Shown: piece after piece, positions 1-7,590 of the stretch | Numbering within the stretch: position 1 is the first letter of the stretch | Layout of the letters: each line of letters opens with the position of its first letter | Translations under genes and position numbers: made by a program | Notes under the pieces: generated by a model | What the model was told of the DNA's origin: nothing | Database searches by the model: none | What the model saw: the letters and a program-made list of their open reading frames with translations, nothing else | NCBI GenBank assembly: GCA_007130545.1 | Contig: SLSG01000177.1 | Span: 1 to 33,854 of the forward strand | DNA length: 33,854 nucleotides | Origin: Bacteroidales bacterium | Lineage (GTDB): Bacteria > Bacteroidota > Bacteroidia > Bacteroidales > UBA7960 | Direction: 5' to 3'

Positions 1-412
1 CATGGTCTTCTCCCTCGGCATGTGCTTCGTCCTCATGGTCACAATCCTCCCCATGCACGTGCTCTTCATTCAGGGCATCCAGGTTGCGCACCTCTGTCTT
101 TACGATGCCGGTGGCCACCACATGCCTGCCTTCAAGCTCCGGGTTGAACGACGGGGTAAAATCACCCAGCATGACCAGGATGCTGAATGCCTCGTCATCG
201 GTCTGTACCACCCGCATCTTATCCCCGCTATGCCGGCAGATATGCCCGATAGTACCCTCGAAACTTACCAGGTGGTCTTCGAGTTCCAGGGGATTGCCCA
301 CGATTCCGGCGATCAGGTATTCCTCTGCCACGGCCTCTGCCTGCCGGGCATCCTGTGTTCCGCAGGAAACCATCAGTATCCCTGCGAACAATGCCAATAA
401 TGCTCTCTTCAT
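1..412 (-). CDS. Lipoprotein with OB-fold-like domain and His/Asp/Glu-rich tail (C-terminus cut by window edge)
   Basis: Reading the minus strand from the ATG at 412-410 gives MKRALLALFAGILMVSCGTQ, a short lipoprotein signal peptide with the lipidated cysteine at about residue 17. The frame stays open for 137 codons to the window edge, so the C-terminus is missing. After the signal comes a segment of about 80 residues (FEGTIGHICRHSGDKM, then a VVQTDDEAFSILV-type strand and VVATGIV) that looks like the small periplasmic OB-fold proteins of Bacteroidota with a conserved C-x-H-x-G motif. The visible end is rich in possible metal ligands (EEHVHGEDCDHEDEAHAEG). I infer an envelope protein that may bind metal; its function is unknown. 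It is divergent from the gene at 517. Confidence 0.75.
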   Translation of the reverse strand, partial: MKRALLALFAGILMVSCGTQDARQAEAVAEEYLIAGIVGNPLELEDHLVSFEGTIGHICRHSGDKMRVVQTDDEAFSILVMLGDFTPSFNPELEGRHVVATGIVKTEVRNLDALNEEHVHGEDCDHEDEAHAEGEDH

Positions 413-438
413 TTTGCTGTGTTTAGGTTTTATTGGTT

Positions 439-465
439 AATGGTTTTTTTATGATGAAAACCATT
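439..465 (-). repeat. Inverted repeat (9-bp arms) in the leader of the lipoprotein gene
   Basis: AATGGTTTT at 439-447 is matched by AAAACCATT at 457-465, with a 9-base loop. It lies 27 bases upstream of the lipoprotein start, within the probable 5' leader. A leader hairpin or a protein site is possible; nothing in the sequence decides between them. Confidence 0.4.
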
Positions 466-466
466 G

Positions 467-499
467 CGAAATTACTTAAAATCCGGTTCAGTCACACAA
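467..499 (-). promoter_or_regulatory. Possible Bacteroidota-type promoter for the lipoprotein gene
   Basis: On the minus strand TAATTTCG (474-467) matches TAnnTTTG at all but one position, with a TTG at 499-497 about 22 bases upstream. Spacing and the mismatch make this a moderate candidate. Confidence 0.35.
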
Positions 500-516
500 A
501 AAAACGCTAATTTTAC

Positions 517-1203
517 ATGACGGAACGCAGAGAACCAAACCTCACCAAACAGTGGCTTATGGCGGCATACGAAAACCAGACGGCAAGCATCCTCTCCGAA
601 TTTGAAATAACGGTGGCCAGAATCGTGCTGGCCTGCCTGGAGGAGCTTCCGGTGAACCTTGGGGTCAGGCGCACCATCGACGTGCTGAAAGGGAATCGTT
701 CCCCTTTTGCCATCAACAATGACCTGTTGCAGCTAAAGACCTTTTCGGCCCTTACCGGTTTTACAAGGGACCAGCTGTCTGAGATCATCGACTCACTGAT
801 CAACCACGAATTGGTGGATTTTGAGAAGGAAATGCAGGACGGACAGTCCCATCCGGTTATCAGAATAAGCGAAAAAGGCCGTCAGTACCTCAGGGGGGAG
901 TCCACCGGGACCATCCCTCTGCTGGATATTCTGGCTGACCGGGATGTGCCGGACATTCCGCAGGAGGACCAGGACTTGTTTTACAAGCTTAAGCTGACCC
1001 GCAGGCAACTTGCAGAAGAAGACGATTACCCCGCCTTTATGGTTTGCAGCGATGCGGTCCTGCGGTCCATTTGCCTGAAAAAACCATCGGAGCCTGACCA
1101 GCTGGAACGCATCAAAGGGGTCGGAAAGACCTTCATGCAGCAATACAGCAAACCGTTTTTGTACGTTATCCGGCAATACATCACCCGGGAAAAAGGATCC
1201 TAG
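517..1203 (+). CDS. Free-standing RQC-HRDC protein (RecQ C-terminal domains without helicase)
   Basis: This 228-residue protein contains the two accessory domains of RecQ helicases and nothing else. Residues about 20-130 are a winged-helix RQC domain (LPVNLGVRRTIDVLKGNRS, then a DGQSHPVIRISEKGRQYLRG beta-wing region). Residues about 150-225 are an HRDC domain (YPAFMVCSDAVLRSICLKK, then the helix-hairpin LERIKGVGKTFMQQY). The RecQ ATPase lobes are absent: an in-frame TAA at 508-510 closes the frame upstream, and the divergent lipoprotein starts at 412, so there is no room for them. RQC and HRDC domains bind DNA, so I infer a DNA-binding role. The ATG at 517 abuts a TAATTTTA box (508-515), so the ATG at 559 could be the true start. 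It is six bases from the next gene and probably leads an operon. Confidence 0.85.
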   Translation: MTERREPNLTKQWLMAAYENQTASILSEFEITVARIVLACLEELPVNLGVRRTIDVLKGNRSPFAINNDLLQLKTFSALTGFTRDQLSEIIDSLINHELVDFEKEMQDGQSHPVIRISEKGRQYLRGESTGTIPLLDILADRDVPDIPQEDQDLFYKLKLTRRQLAEEDDYPAFMVCSDAVLRSICLKKPSEPDQLERIKGVGKTFMQQYSKPFLYVIRQYITREKGS

Positions 1204-1209
1204 AAGCTG

Positions 1210-2103
1210 ATGGAAGTTAGATTAGGCGAACTGGCCGCCCTGTTTACCGCATGTTGCTGGACCGTCACCGCACTGGCATTCGAATCGGCCAGCCGCAAGG
1301 TCGGCAGCGTGGCCGTAAACATCATCCGCCTGGTCATGGCCCTGGTTCTGCTTACGTTGTTTTCCTGGATACGGCGCGGCGTTCCTCTTCCGGTCGATGC
1401 CAGCCTGCATGCATGGTTCTGGCTCGCCATGTCCGGACTGGCGGGATTCGTGGTGGGGGACCTCTTCCTGTTCAAGGCTTTTACAGTGATTGGTTCCAGG
1501 CTATCCATGCTGGTAATGACGCTGGTTCCCCCCATTGCGGCATTGACCGGATGGCTGCTGATGGGCGAGGTGCTGGGATGGATCCATATCCTGGGCATGA
1601 CTATGACCATGTCGGGGATCGCCCTGGTGATCTTCCACAAGCATGCGGGCAAGCCAAATGCACCCGAAAGACCCCCCATAAAGGGCCTGCTTTTTGCTCT
1701 TGGCGGGGCCTTCGGACAAGCAATTGGATTGGTCCTCAGTAAGTTTGGGATGGGAGATTTCGATCCATTCGCCTCCACCCAGATCCGCGTGATGGCCGGC
1801 ATATTCGGGTTCACCATTCTAATACAGGTTTTCCGCCGCTGGCTATCTGTCGGACAGGCCACCCGGAACCGCAAGGCCATGGCGCTGATGTTGCTTGGGG
1901 CCACATTCGGTCCCTTTCTGGGCGTCTCCTTTTCCCTGATCGCGGTGCAAAACACGGCCACCGGCATCGCCTCCACCATCATGGCCATCACCCCCATTTT
2001 GATCATCCCGCCCACATTGATATTTTTCAAACAGAAGATCAGCTGGCAGGAAGTGACGGGTGCGCTGGTCAGCGTGGGCGGGGTGGCACTGTTTTTTCTG
2101 TGA
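1210..2103 (+). CDS. EamA/DMT-family membrane transporter
   Basis: This 297-residue, very hydrophobic protein has the two-fold repeated EamA layout of drug/metabolite transporters, with about ten membrane helices. The first half runs over residues 1-145, starting with an ELAALFTACCWTVTALAFE helix. The second half runs from about 155 to 297 (GLLFALGGAFGQAIGLVLSK). Family members export metabolites, amino acids or nucleotide derivatives across the inner membrane; the substrate cannot be read from sequence. It starts six bases after the RQC-HRDC gene and 30 bases before the penicillin-binding protein gene, so co-transcription is likely. The operon neighbours do not point to a common substrate. 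Confidence 0.88.
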   Translation: MEVRLGELAALFTACCWTVTALAFESASRKVGSVAVNIIRLVMALVLLTLFSWIRRGVPLPVDASLHAWFWLAMSGLAGFVVGDLFLFKAFTVIGSRLSMLVMTLVPPIAALTGWLLMGEVLGWIHILGMTMTMSGIALVIFHKHAGKPNAPERPPIKGLLFALGGAFGQAIGLVLSKFGMGDFDPFASTQIRVMAGIFGFTILIQVFRRWLSVGQATRNRKAMALMLLGATFGPFLGVSFSLIAVQNTATGIASTIMAITPILIIPPTLIFFKQKISWQEVTGALVSVGGVALFFL

Positions 2104-2133
2104 GATATCCACGGGAAACATTAAAAACAAGAC

Positions 2134-4353
2134 ATGCCGATCCGACGAAGAATATATATTAATAAAAAGACCTGGAAAGAGATTTCCCGCTGGCTGCCAA
2201 AGGCCGGGCTTTTTGCCGCATTGGCTGCGGTACTGGCCGTGGTCTTGCTCTGGCTGTCGGTCCGGCTTGGATTATTTGGTGAAATACCCTCGGTCAATGA
2301 ACTGAATGCCATACAAAACCATAATTCATCAGAGGTATATTCGTCGGATGGAGTACTGCTGGGAAAATACTATTTCCTTGACCGCACGAGCATACTGCTG
2401 GATGACATCCCCCACCATACCATCGATGCCCTGATCGCCACCGAGGACATCCGGTTTTTCCGTCACCGCGGCACCGATTACCGCAGCCTGGGAAGGGTGC
2501 TGGTGAAAAACCTGTTAATGGGACAGCGCAGTGCGGGGGGTGGCAGCACGATCACAAGGCAACTGGCAAAGAACCTGTATCCGCGATTGGGCAAAGGAAT
2601 GGCTGGTCTTGCTGCGGAAAAGATCCGGGAAGGGGTGATCGCGCGCAGGCTGGAGAAAGCTTACAACAAGGAGGAGATCCTGGCGCTCTACCTGAACACC
2701 GTACATTTCGGGGAGAATGTTTTCGGTATTTCCGCCGCCGCACAAAGGTTTTTCAACAAGCCGGCCCATGCGCTTCAACCCGAGGAAGGGGCCGTGCTGA
2801 TAGGCATGCTGAAGGCAGGTACCACCTACAACCCGCGACTGTTTCCGGAGCGTTCACTGATCCGCCGCAATACGGTGATCGGGCAGCTTGAGAAGTATGA
2901 TTTTATCCCGGCCGAAATGGCAGATTCCCTGAGGTCACTGCCCCTGCATTTCGACTACACCCCTCTGACCCATGCAGACGGACCCGCACCCTATTTCCGG
3001 GAGCGGCTGCGGCTGGAGCTGATGCGTTGGCTGGAAGAATACAATGAAACCCACGGGACGACCTACAACCTGTATACAGACGGTCTCAGGATCCATACCA
3101 CCATTGATGCAGCGCTGCAGGCATTGGCGGAGGAAAGCTTCCAAAACCACTTGCTTACGCTGCAGACGCGGACTGACCAGCATTACCGCCTGGCCACTCC
3201 CGAACGGGTCAGTGCCTTGCTGGATCAGTTGGGCAGCAAGCCGGGCTCAGACCGGGACTCGATCTTTCAGGCGCAAATGCAGGTGCATGGCGCTCTGGTC
3301 TCTATCGAGCCGGGAACCGGGTATGTGCGGGCCTGGATCGGAGGCAAGGACATACGCAGGTTCCAGTTTGACAATGTGGTTTCCAGGCGTCAGGCGGGTT
3401 CTGCGTTTAAGCCTTTCATCTATGCGGCGGCACTGGAAGCTGGGGCCAATCCGTGCGAATTCATTACAAATGCCCCCCTTGTATTGGAAGAATACGGCCA
3501 TTGGTCACCGAGGAATGTGGATGGCAATTACGAGGGATACTACAGCATGGCCGGTGCCATGGCCCGATCGGTGAACACGATCTCTGTCAGGTACCTGCTG
3601 CAGGCTGGTTTTACGCCGGCCATCAGCCTGGCAGAGCGGGCCGGCATGCAGGGTCCGTTTCCCAGGGTGCCCTCCCTGGCATTGGGAACCACAGAGGTGT
3701 CCCTGCTTGAGCTGACTGCTGCCTACTCGATATTCCCCGGCGCAGGAATTCCCGTGAGCCCGCGTTGGCTTTTACGCATCGAAGATGCAGAGGGGAACCT
3801 GCTATTTACGGCTCCGGGGCCTTCCCCCCTGCCCGCCTGCCTCACGCAAGACAACGCCCGGGTGATGAATGCCATCCTGCAGGGAGTCACCCACTACGGA
3901 ACGGCGGCACAAGTGGGCGGACGCCTGGGTGCACGCATGGATGCGTCCGGCAAGACCGGCACCACACAGCACAACATCGACTCATGGTTCATTGGGTATA
4001 CACCCGGACTGATCACCGGGGTGTGGACCGGAGTGGAAAATCCGGCATTTGCAAGGACCTATCCCCTGCCCTTCGGGTCTGCAGCTTCAGCTGTGCCAAT
4101 ATGGACCTCCTTCATGGAAAAGTCAAACCTGCTGCCTGCCACCAGGCACTACGCTTCGGGGAGATTTGATCCGCTTCCCGAACACCTGGCAGCCTTGCTG
4201 GACTGCCCCCACTACCTGGAAGAGATTCAAAGGGAATCATTGCTTGACCGGATATTCAGGCGGGAACCGGACCGCCAGGGCTTGGAACGGGAAGACAGCC
4301 TGGCCCCGCGCCGCCGAAGCCTGATCAGAAGGATTATAGAGGAATTATTTTAA
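2134..4353 (+). CDS. Class A penicillin-binding protein (bifunctional transglycosylase/transpeptidase, PBP1a type)
   Basis: This 739-residue enzyme polymerises glycan strands from lipid II and cross-links peptides in the periplasm. A short cytoplasmic head is followed by one membrane anchor (about 24-45). The GT51 transglycosylase domain shows ATEDIRFFRHRG with catalytic Glu104, GGSTITRQLAKN (137-147), a second Glu near 166 in EKIREGVIARRLE, and FGENVFGISAAAQRFF. The transpeptidase domain has the acyl-ester SxxK site Ser423-Lys426 (GSAFKPF), SVN at 479-481 and KTGTT at 607-611. Length and motif order are normal for class A enzymes. The tail after about residue 650 is short and basic, with no extra C-terminal domain. 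It lies in the operon starting at 517, 30 bases after the EamA gene and 12 bases before the symporter. Confidence 0.95.
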   Translation: MPIRRRIYINKKTWKEISRWLPKAGLFAALAAVLAVVLLWLSVRLGLFGEIPSVNELNAIQNHNSSEVYSSDGVLLGKYYFLDRTSILLDDIPHHTIDALIATEDIRFFRHRGTDYRSLGRVLVKNLLMGQRSAGGGSTITRQLAKNLYPRLGKGMAGLAAEKIREGVIARRLEKAYNKEEILALYLNTVHFGENVFGISAAAQRFFNKPAHALQPEEGAVLIGMLKAGTTYNPRLFPERSLIRRNTVIGQLEKYDFIPAEMADSLRSLPLHFDYTPLTHADGPAPYFRERLRLELMRWLEEYNETHGTTYNLYTDGLRIHTTIDAALQALAEESFQNHLLTLQTRTDQHYRLATPERVSALLDQLGSKPGSDRDSIFQAQMQVHGALVSIEPGTGYVRAWIGGKDIRRFQFDNVVSRRQAGSAFKPFIYAAALEAGANPCEFITNAPLVLEEYGHWSPRNVDGNYEGYYSMAGAMARSVNTISVRYLLQAGFTPAISLAERAGMQGPFPRVPSLALGTTEVSLLELTAAYSIFPGAGIPVSPRWLLRIEDAEGNLLFTAPGPSPLPACLTQDNARVMNAILQGVTHYGTAAQVGGRLGARMDASGKTGTTQHNIDSWFIGYTPGLITGVWTGVENPAFARTYPLPFGSAASAVPIWTSFMEKSNLLPATRHYASGRFDPLPEHLAALLDCPHYLEEIQRESLLDRIFRREPDRQGLEREDSLAPRRRSLIRRIIEELF

Positions 4354-4365
4354 AGTTTTTGTTGC

Positions 4366-5841
4366 ATGGATGAGATCCAGACCGTGGCATTGGAAACCGA
4401 TCCCCATACCTTATGGTCTTTTGCCGGATACCTGCTGCTGATTGTTGCCATTGGGATCTATTCTGCCAGGTTCTCTTCCATGGGAATCTCCAACTACTTC
4501 ATCGGGGGCAGGAAAATGAGTATGCTGGTGGTCGCCCTTTCTGCAGTGGTGAGCGGGCGCAGCGCCTGGCTGCTGCTCGGGGTGACCGGGATGGCATTTG
4601 TTATGGGGATCTCCGCACTGTGGGCGGTGCTGGGATACACCGTGGTGGAATTTTTCCTGTTTTTTTTCTACGCACCGCGGATCAGGGCTTTCAGTGAAAC
4701 ACACGACTGCATTACGCTACCTGATTTTTTCTCGGCGCGCTTCGGGGACAAAAAAGGATGGCTGCGCATCATCGTGGTGTGCATCATCATCCTGTTCATG
4801 GTTGCTTACGTCTCTGCCCAATTCGTGGCCGGGGGAAAGGCCTTTCACTCCAGCTTCCATACCGGGGAAACCAACGGACTGCTGATCACCGCGGCCATCA
4901 TCCTGTTCTATACCATGGTGGGCGGTTTTCTGGCGGTATCCCTGACCGACACAATACAGGGCATTTTTATGGTCATCGCGCTGATCGTACTGCCGGTAAT
5001 CGCCATCATGCACCTGGGAGGGTTTGCGGAGTTCTACCACATGGCCGCTGCTTTGGAGGACGGTACATTTTTCAATCCCTTTGCCCTGGGTGCAGGCGCC
5101 CTGGCAGGATTTCTCGGAATCGGACTGGGTTCCCCGGGCAATCCGCACATCATTGCCCGCTATATGTCCATTAAAAACCCTGCCCGTCTGAAGATGGTGG
5201 CCCTTGTCGGCACATCGGCCAACTTTCTTATGGCCCTGGGGGCATTGGCCACAGGCATGGCCGGGAGATTGTTCTACCCGGAGGCTGCCATGCTCCCGGG
5301 AGGAGATCCGGAGAATATCTACCCCGTGCTGGCCAGCCAGCACCTCTCCCCCATACTCTTCGGGGTGGTCATCGCCTCCATTTTCGCAGCCATCATGTCC
5401 ACCGCCGACTCTCAATTGCTGGTGGCCGCATCAGCCGTGGTGCGCGATATCTATGAAAAGCTCATCTGCAAGGGCAAGGCCCTCCCCCAGAAAAAACTGG
5501 TGGTGCTGAGCCGCCTGGTGGTGGTGGTGCTGGTGGTCATCTCCCTGCTGCTGGGACTGATGGCCGAGAGCCTGGTCTTTTGGCTGGTGCTGTTTGCATG
5601 GGCCGGACTGGGGGCTGCATTCGGACCCACCAGCATTCTGGCCCTTTTCTGGAAGGGGACCACCCGGCAGGGGGTGATGGCAGGAATGGTCAGCGGGGCC
5701 GTGTGCGTAATCCTGTGGAACCGCCTGCCGGCATTGTCCGGACTGATCTACGAGCTGATTCCTGCATTTTTGCTTTCATTCACCGTGACGGTCATCGTCA
5801 GCCTGGCGACCCGCGAAAAACTGGCCAAGCGCAAGGAGTGA
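4366..5841 (+). CDS. Sodium:solute symporter (SSS family, PutP-like)
   Basis: This 491-residue protein has about 13 membrane helices and the look of the SSS family, close to sodium/proline symporters. Evidence: NYFIGGRKMSMLVVALSA in the first loop and helix, WLLLGVTGMAF, the mid-region helix with GGFLAVSLTDTIQG, ARYMSIKNPARLK after helix 6-7, and AAIMSTADSQLLVAASAVVRDIYEK near the second sodium site. In E. coli PutP an aspartate (Asp55, motif SDMSGW) helps bind sodium; the aligned stretch here is SGRSAW, without that acid. That suggests a subfamily with a different substrate or altered coupling. The substrate is unproven. The gene is the last of the run beginning at 517 and is followed by a strong hairpin. 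Confidence 0.88.
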   Translation: MDEIQTVALETDPHTLWSFAGYLLLIVAIGIYSARFSSMGISNYFIGGRKMSMLVVALSAVVSGRSAWLLLGVTGMAFVMGISALWAVLGYTVVEFFLFFFYAPRIRAFSETHDCITLPDFFSARFGDKKGWLRIIVVCIIILFMVAYVSAQFVAGGKAFHSSFHTGETNGLLITAAIILFYTMVGGFLAVSLTDTIQGIFMVIALIVLPVIAIMHLGGFAEFYHMAAALEDGTFFNPFALGAGALAGFLGIGLGSPGNPHIIARYMSIKNPARLKMVALVGTSANFLMALGALATGMAGRLFYPEAAMLPGGDPENIYPVLASQHLSPILFGVVIASIFAAIMSTADSQLLVAASAVVRDIYEKLICKGKALPQKKLVVLSRLVVVVLVVISLLLGLMAESLVFWLVLFAWAGLGAAFGPTSILALFWKGTTRQGVMAGMVSGAVCVILWNRLPALSGLIYELIPAFLLSFTVTVIVSLATREKLAKRKE

Positions 5842-5867
5842 GCCTTGCCTGCCTGGCCGGTAAAATG

Positions 5868-5910
5868 TTTGCGCCGCGGGCAGGTCCATCAGACCTGCCC
5901 GCGGCGCAAA
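5868..5910. terminator. 19-bp perfect hairpin between convergent genes; probable bidirectional terminator
   Basis: TTTGCGCCGCGGGCAGGTC (5868-5886) pairs perfectly with GACCTGCCCGCGGCGCAAA (5892-5910) around a five-base loop, CATCA. It lies 26 bases after the symporter stop and 35 bases before the stop of the convergent Spy-like gene, so it can serve both strands. Neither side has a long T tract after the stem, which is unusual for a classic intrinsic terminator. Confidence 0.7.
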
Positions 5911-5945
5911 TACGGGGCGATTCAGCAACCAGGTATTAATACTTT

Positions 5946-6446
5946 CTACCGCATCCGGTGCATCCGGCCCGGACGCATGGCTTGTCCACGGCCTCCCCTC
6001 CCCATGGGTCCGACTGCCCGGGCGTCATAGATTGCACGCTGTTCATCCGTGAGCAGGGCACGGACCGCCTGCCGGTGTGCGGCAGCTTCTTTCAAATGGG
6101 CGGAACGAAGGCTTTCCATCTGGTCAATGAGGGCATCTACCTGGGCCATGTCCGGACTGGCCTGCACTGACAACTCACGCTTTTTGGCACGCAAGGCATC
6201 CATTTGTGCCCTGTGTTGCACGCCTTGTTCCAGGCGCTTGCTGCGCAAGGCGGAAATGGACTCCTGCTGCGCTTCACTAAGACCGGCAATGGCCAGGCAT
6301 TGATCCTGCCTCAGCATCGCGCGCTCCTGGCGGATGGGTCGGTCGTAGGACTGCTGCCTGGCACCGGGGCGTCTCTGGGAAATGGCCTCGAATGCAGACA
6401 GCATTACAAATCCTGAAACCATGAGATATACAATTGCTTTTTTCAT
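5946..6446 (-). CDS. Spy/CpxP-like periplasmic LTXXQ-motif protein
   Basis: With the start at the ATG at 6446, the 166-residue protein begins with a clear signal peptide (MKKAIVYLMVSGFVMLSAF, cleavage near AISQ). The longer frame from 6473 would put nine extra residues before it. The mature part is mostly charged helix with two LTxxQ-like motifs: GLSEAQQESI at about 55 and LLTDEQRAIYDAR near the end. This is the pattern of Spy/CpxP-family proteins, which in enterobacteria bind unfolded proteins or envelope-stress sensors. The C-terminus is an unusual Gly/Arg/Met-rich tail (VGPMGRGGRGQAMRPGRMHR). It stands alone, convergent with the symporter. A periplasmic chaperone or stress role is inferred from the family only. 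Confidence 0.75.
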   Translation of the reverse strand: MKKAIVYLMVSGFVMLSAFEAISQRRPGARQQSYDRPIRQERAMLRQDQCLAIAGLSEAQQESISALRSKRLEQGVQHRAQMDALRAKKRELSVQASPDMAQVDALIDQMESLRSAHLKEAAAHRQAVRALLTDEQRAIYDARAVGPMGRGGRGQAMRPGRMHRMR

Positions 6447-6573
6447 AATGGATAAAATATAGTGGTTAAACAATCGACTTTACTCTTTTGACTAAGTCAG
6501 ACCGGAAAGGTTTAATGGACATAAACCGGGCAGGCTTAATGCGCTGCCGGACCGAAACAATTTTCCCTTATAG

Positions 6574-6605
6574 TTGTTGAAAATGAAAAGGATTTTTTAC
6601 TTTTG
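6574..6605 (+). promoter_or_regulatory. Bacteroidota-type promoter for the DUF6580 gene
   Basis: TACTTTTG at 6598-6605 matches TAnnTTTG exactly. TTG triplets at 6574-6576 and 6577-6579 lie 21 and 18 bases upstream, close to the spacing seen for the Bacteroidota primary sigma factor. The expected transcript start is about 45 bases before the ATG at 6657. Confidence 0.7.
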
Positions 6606-6656
6606 TCTGCGATCAGAAACAGCACATCTTTACCCACAAAAATTAAATCGGCACAG

Positions 6657-7181
6657 ATGAATAGGAAGGTTCTCTCCCCCAAGATTTTGATTATTAGCGG
6701 AATCATTTTGTTCGCAGCCATGATGCGACTGGTTCCCCACTACCCCAATTTTACACCCATCGCGGCCATTGCCCTGTTCGGAGGAGCCCATTTCGGGAAA
6801 CGCTGGCTGGCCCTTTTTGTACCCCTCTTTGCCTTATTCATCAGTGACCTGTTCCTGGGCTTTCACGGAATGATGGTTGCCGTATACATCAGCTTTGCCC
6901 TGGTGGTAGGGATCGGGACGCTGCTGCGGAACAGGATCCGCATAGCACCTGTCCTGGGTGCCACCATCGGAGGTTCCCTGCTGTTTTACCTCGTGACCAA
7001 TTTTGCGGTTTGGGCCGGCAGCCCTTTTTATCCGCAGAGCTTTGGCGGACTGATCAGCTGTTATGTTGCGGCCCTTCCGTTTTTCCACAGCAGCTTGCTG
7101 GGGGACCTGTTCTACAGCGGCGTCTTTTTCGGTGGCTACTACCTGGCTGAACAATACTATCCCGCATTGAAGCGGGCTTAG
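6657..7181 (+). CDS. DUF6580-family integral membrane protein, putative transporter component
   Basis: I chose the ATG at 6657 (174 residues), because the upstream TTG at 6603 lies inside the promoter box. The protein has about five membrane helices. It shows the features of the DUF6580 family: an N-terminal helix followed by RLVPHYPNFTPIAAIALFGG, a LFISDLFLGFHG segment, NFAVWAGSPFYPQSFGG after the fourth helix, and a closing FFHSSLLGDLFYSGVFFGGYY helix. The overall size and loop pattern resemble substrate-binding subunits of ECF vitamin transporters, but I see no ECF ATPase or T subunit nearby and no riboswitch in the short leader. The substrate is unknown. The gene appears monocistronic. 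Confidence 0.8.
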   Translation: MNRKVLSPKILIISGIILFAAMMRLVPHYPNFTPIAAIALFGGAHFGKRWLALFVPLFALFISDLFLGFHGMMVAVYISFALVVGIGTLLRNRIRIAPVLGATIGGSLLFYLVTNFAVWAGSPFYPQSFGGLISCYVAALPFFHSSLLGDLFYSGVFFGGYYLAEQYYPALKRA

Positions 7182-7231
7182 GTGCCTTTCAAAGGAATTC
7201 ACGGGCTTTTTTTCCAATGCCATCCGTTGGT

Positions 7232-7262
7232 TTGTCATCTCCACGGATAATGCGTATTTTTG
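7232..7262 (+). promoter_or_regulatory. Bacteroidota-type promoter for the small protein-mutL unit
   Basis: TATTTTTG at 7255-7262 fits TAnnTTTG exactly, with TTG at 7232-7234 and a 20-base spacer. Transcription would start about 30 bases before the ATG at 7299. Confidence 0.72.
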
Positions 7263-7298
7263 TGCTTAGGCAAAACCGACAAAACAAGTCCAGGTAAC

Positions 7299-7565
7299 AT
7301 GGCCCTCACATTTTTCAAGACTCCGAAGAACAAAAAGTTCAATTACCGGCCCCTTTACTATGACCAGAAAAAGGAGGAACGGGAAAAGCTGCAGAAAACC
7401 GCCCTGGAGGACAAGGGCCAGGATTATGAGCAGGCGCTGAGAGACCGCATGCGCATGCGTTGGAAAAGAAGTGCCGGGGCAACCGACAAAAAGGCATCCA
7501 ACCAGCGGCTGGTCATCATACTGGTAGTCATCTTCCTGCTTTTTTACCTGGTCTTTTTCATCTAA
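7299..7565 (+). CDS. Small single-pass membrane protein upstream of mutL
   Basis: This 88-residue protein starts at the ATG at 7299; the longer frame from 7260 overlaps the promoter. The N-terminal 60 residues are strongly basic and charged (MALTFFKTPKNKKFNYRPLY, then a KKEEREKLQ helix). The last 20 form one hydrophobic helix (LVIILVVIFLLFYLVFFI), so it is probably a tail-anchored inner-membrane protein facing the cytoplasm. I recall similar small proteins in Bacteroidota next to mutL, but no function is known to me. It ends 25 bases before mutL with no promoter between, so the two are probably co-transcribed. Confidence 0.8.
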   Translation: MALTFFKTPKNKKFNYRPLYYDQKKEEREKLQKTALEDKGQDYEQALRDRMRMRWKRSAGATDKKASNQRLVIILVVIFLLFYLVFFI

Positions 7566-7590
7566 GCCCTTTAACTGACCGGATCTTCCC

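Noticed and set aside
1200..2030. Minus-strand frame of 276 codons opposite the EamA gene
   Set aside because: The product is basic and has no domain pattern, while the plus-strand frame gives a clear ten-helix transporter.
6603..6656. TTG start extending the DUF6580 protein by 18 residues
   Set aside because: The TTG overlaps the exact TAnnTTTG box at 6598-6605, so it would lie upstream of the expected transcript start; the ATG at 6657 is preferred.
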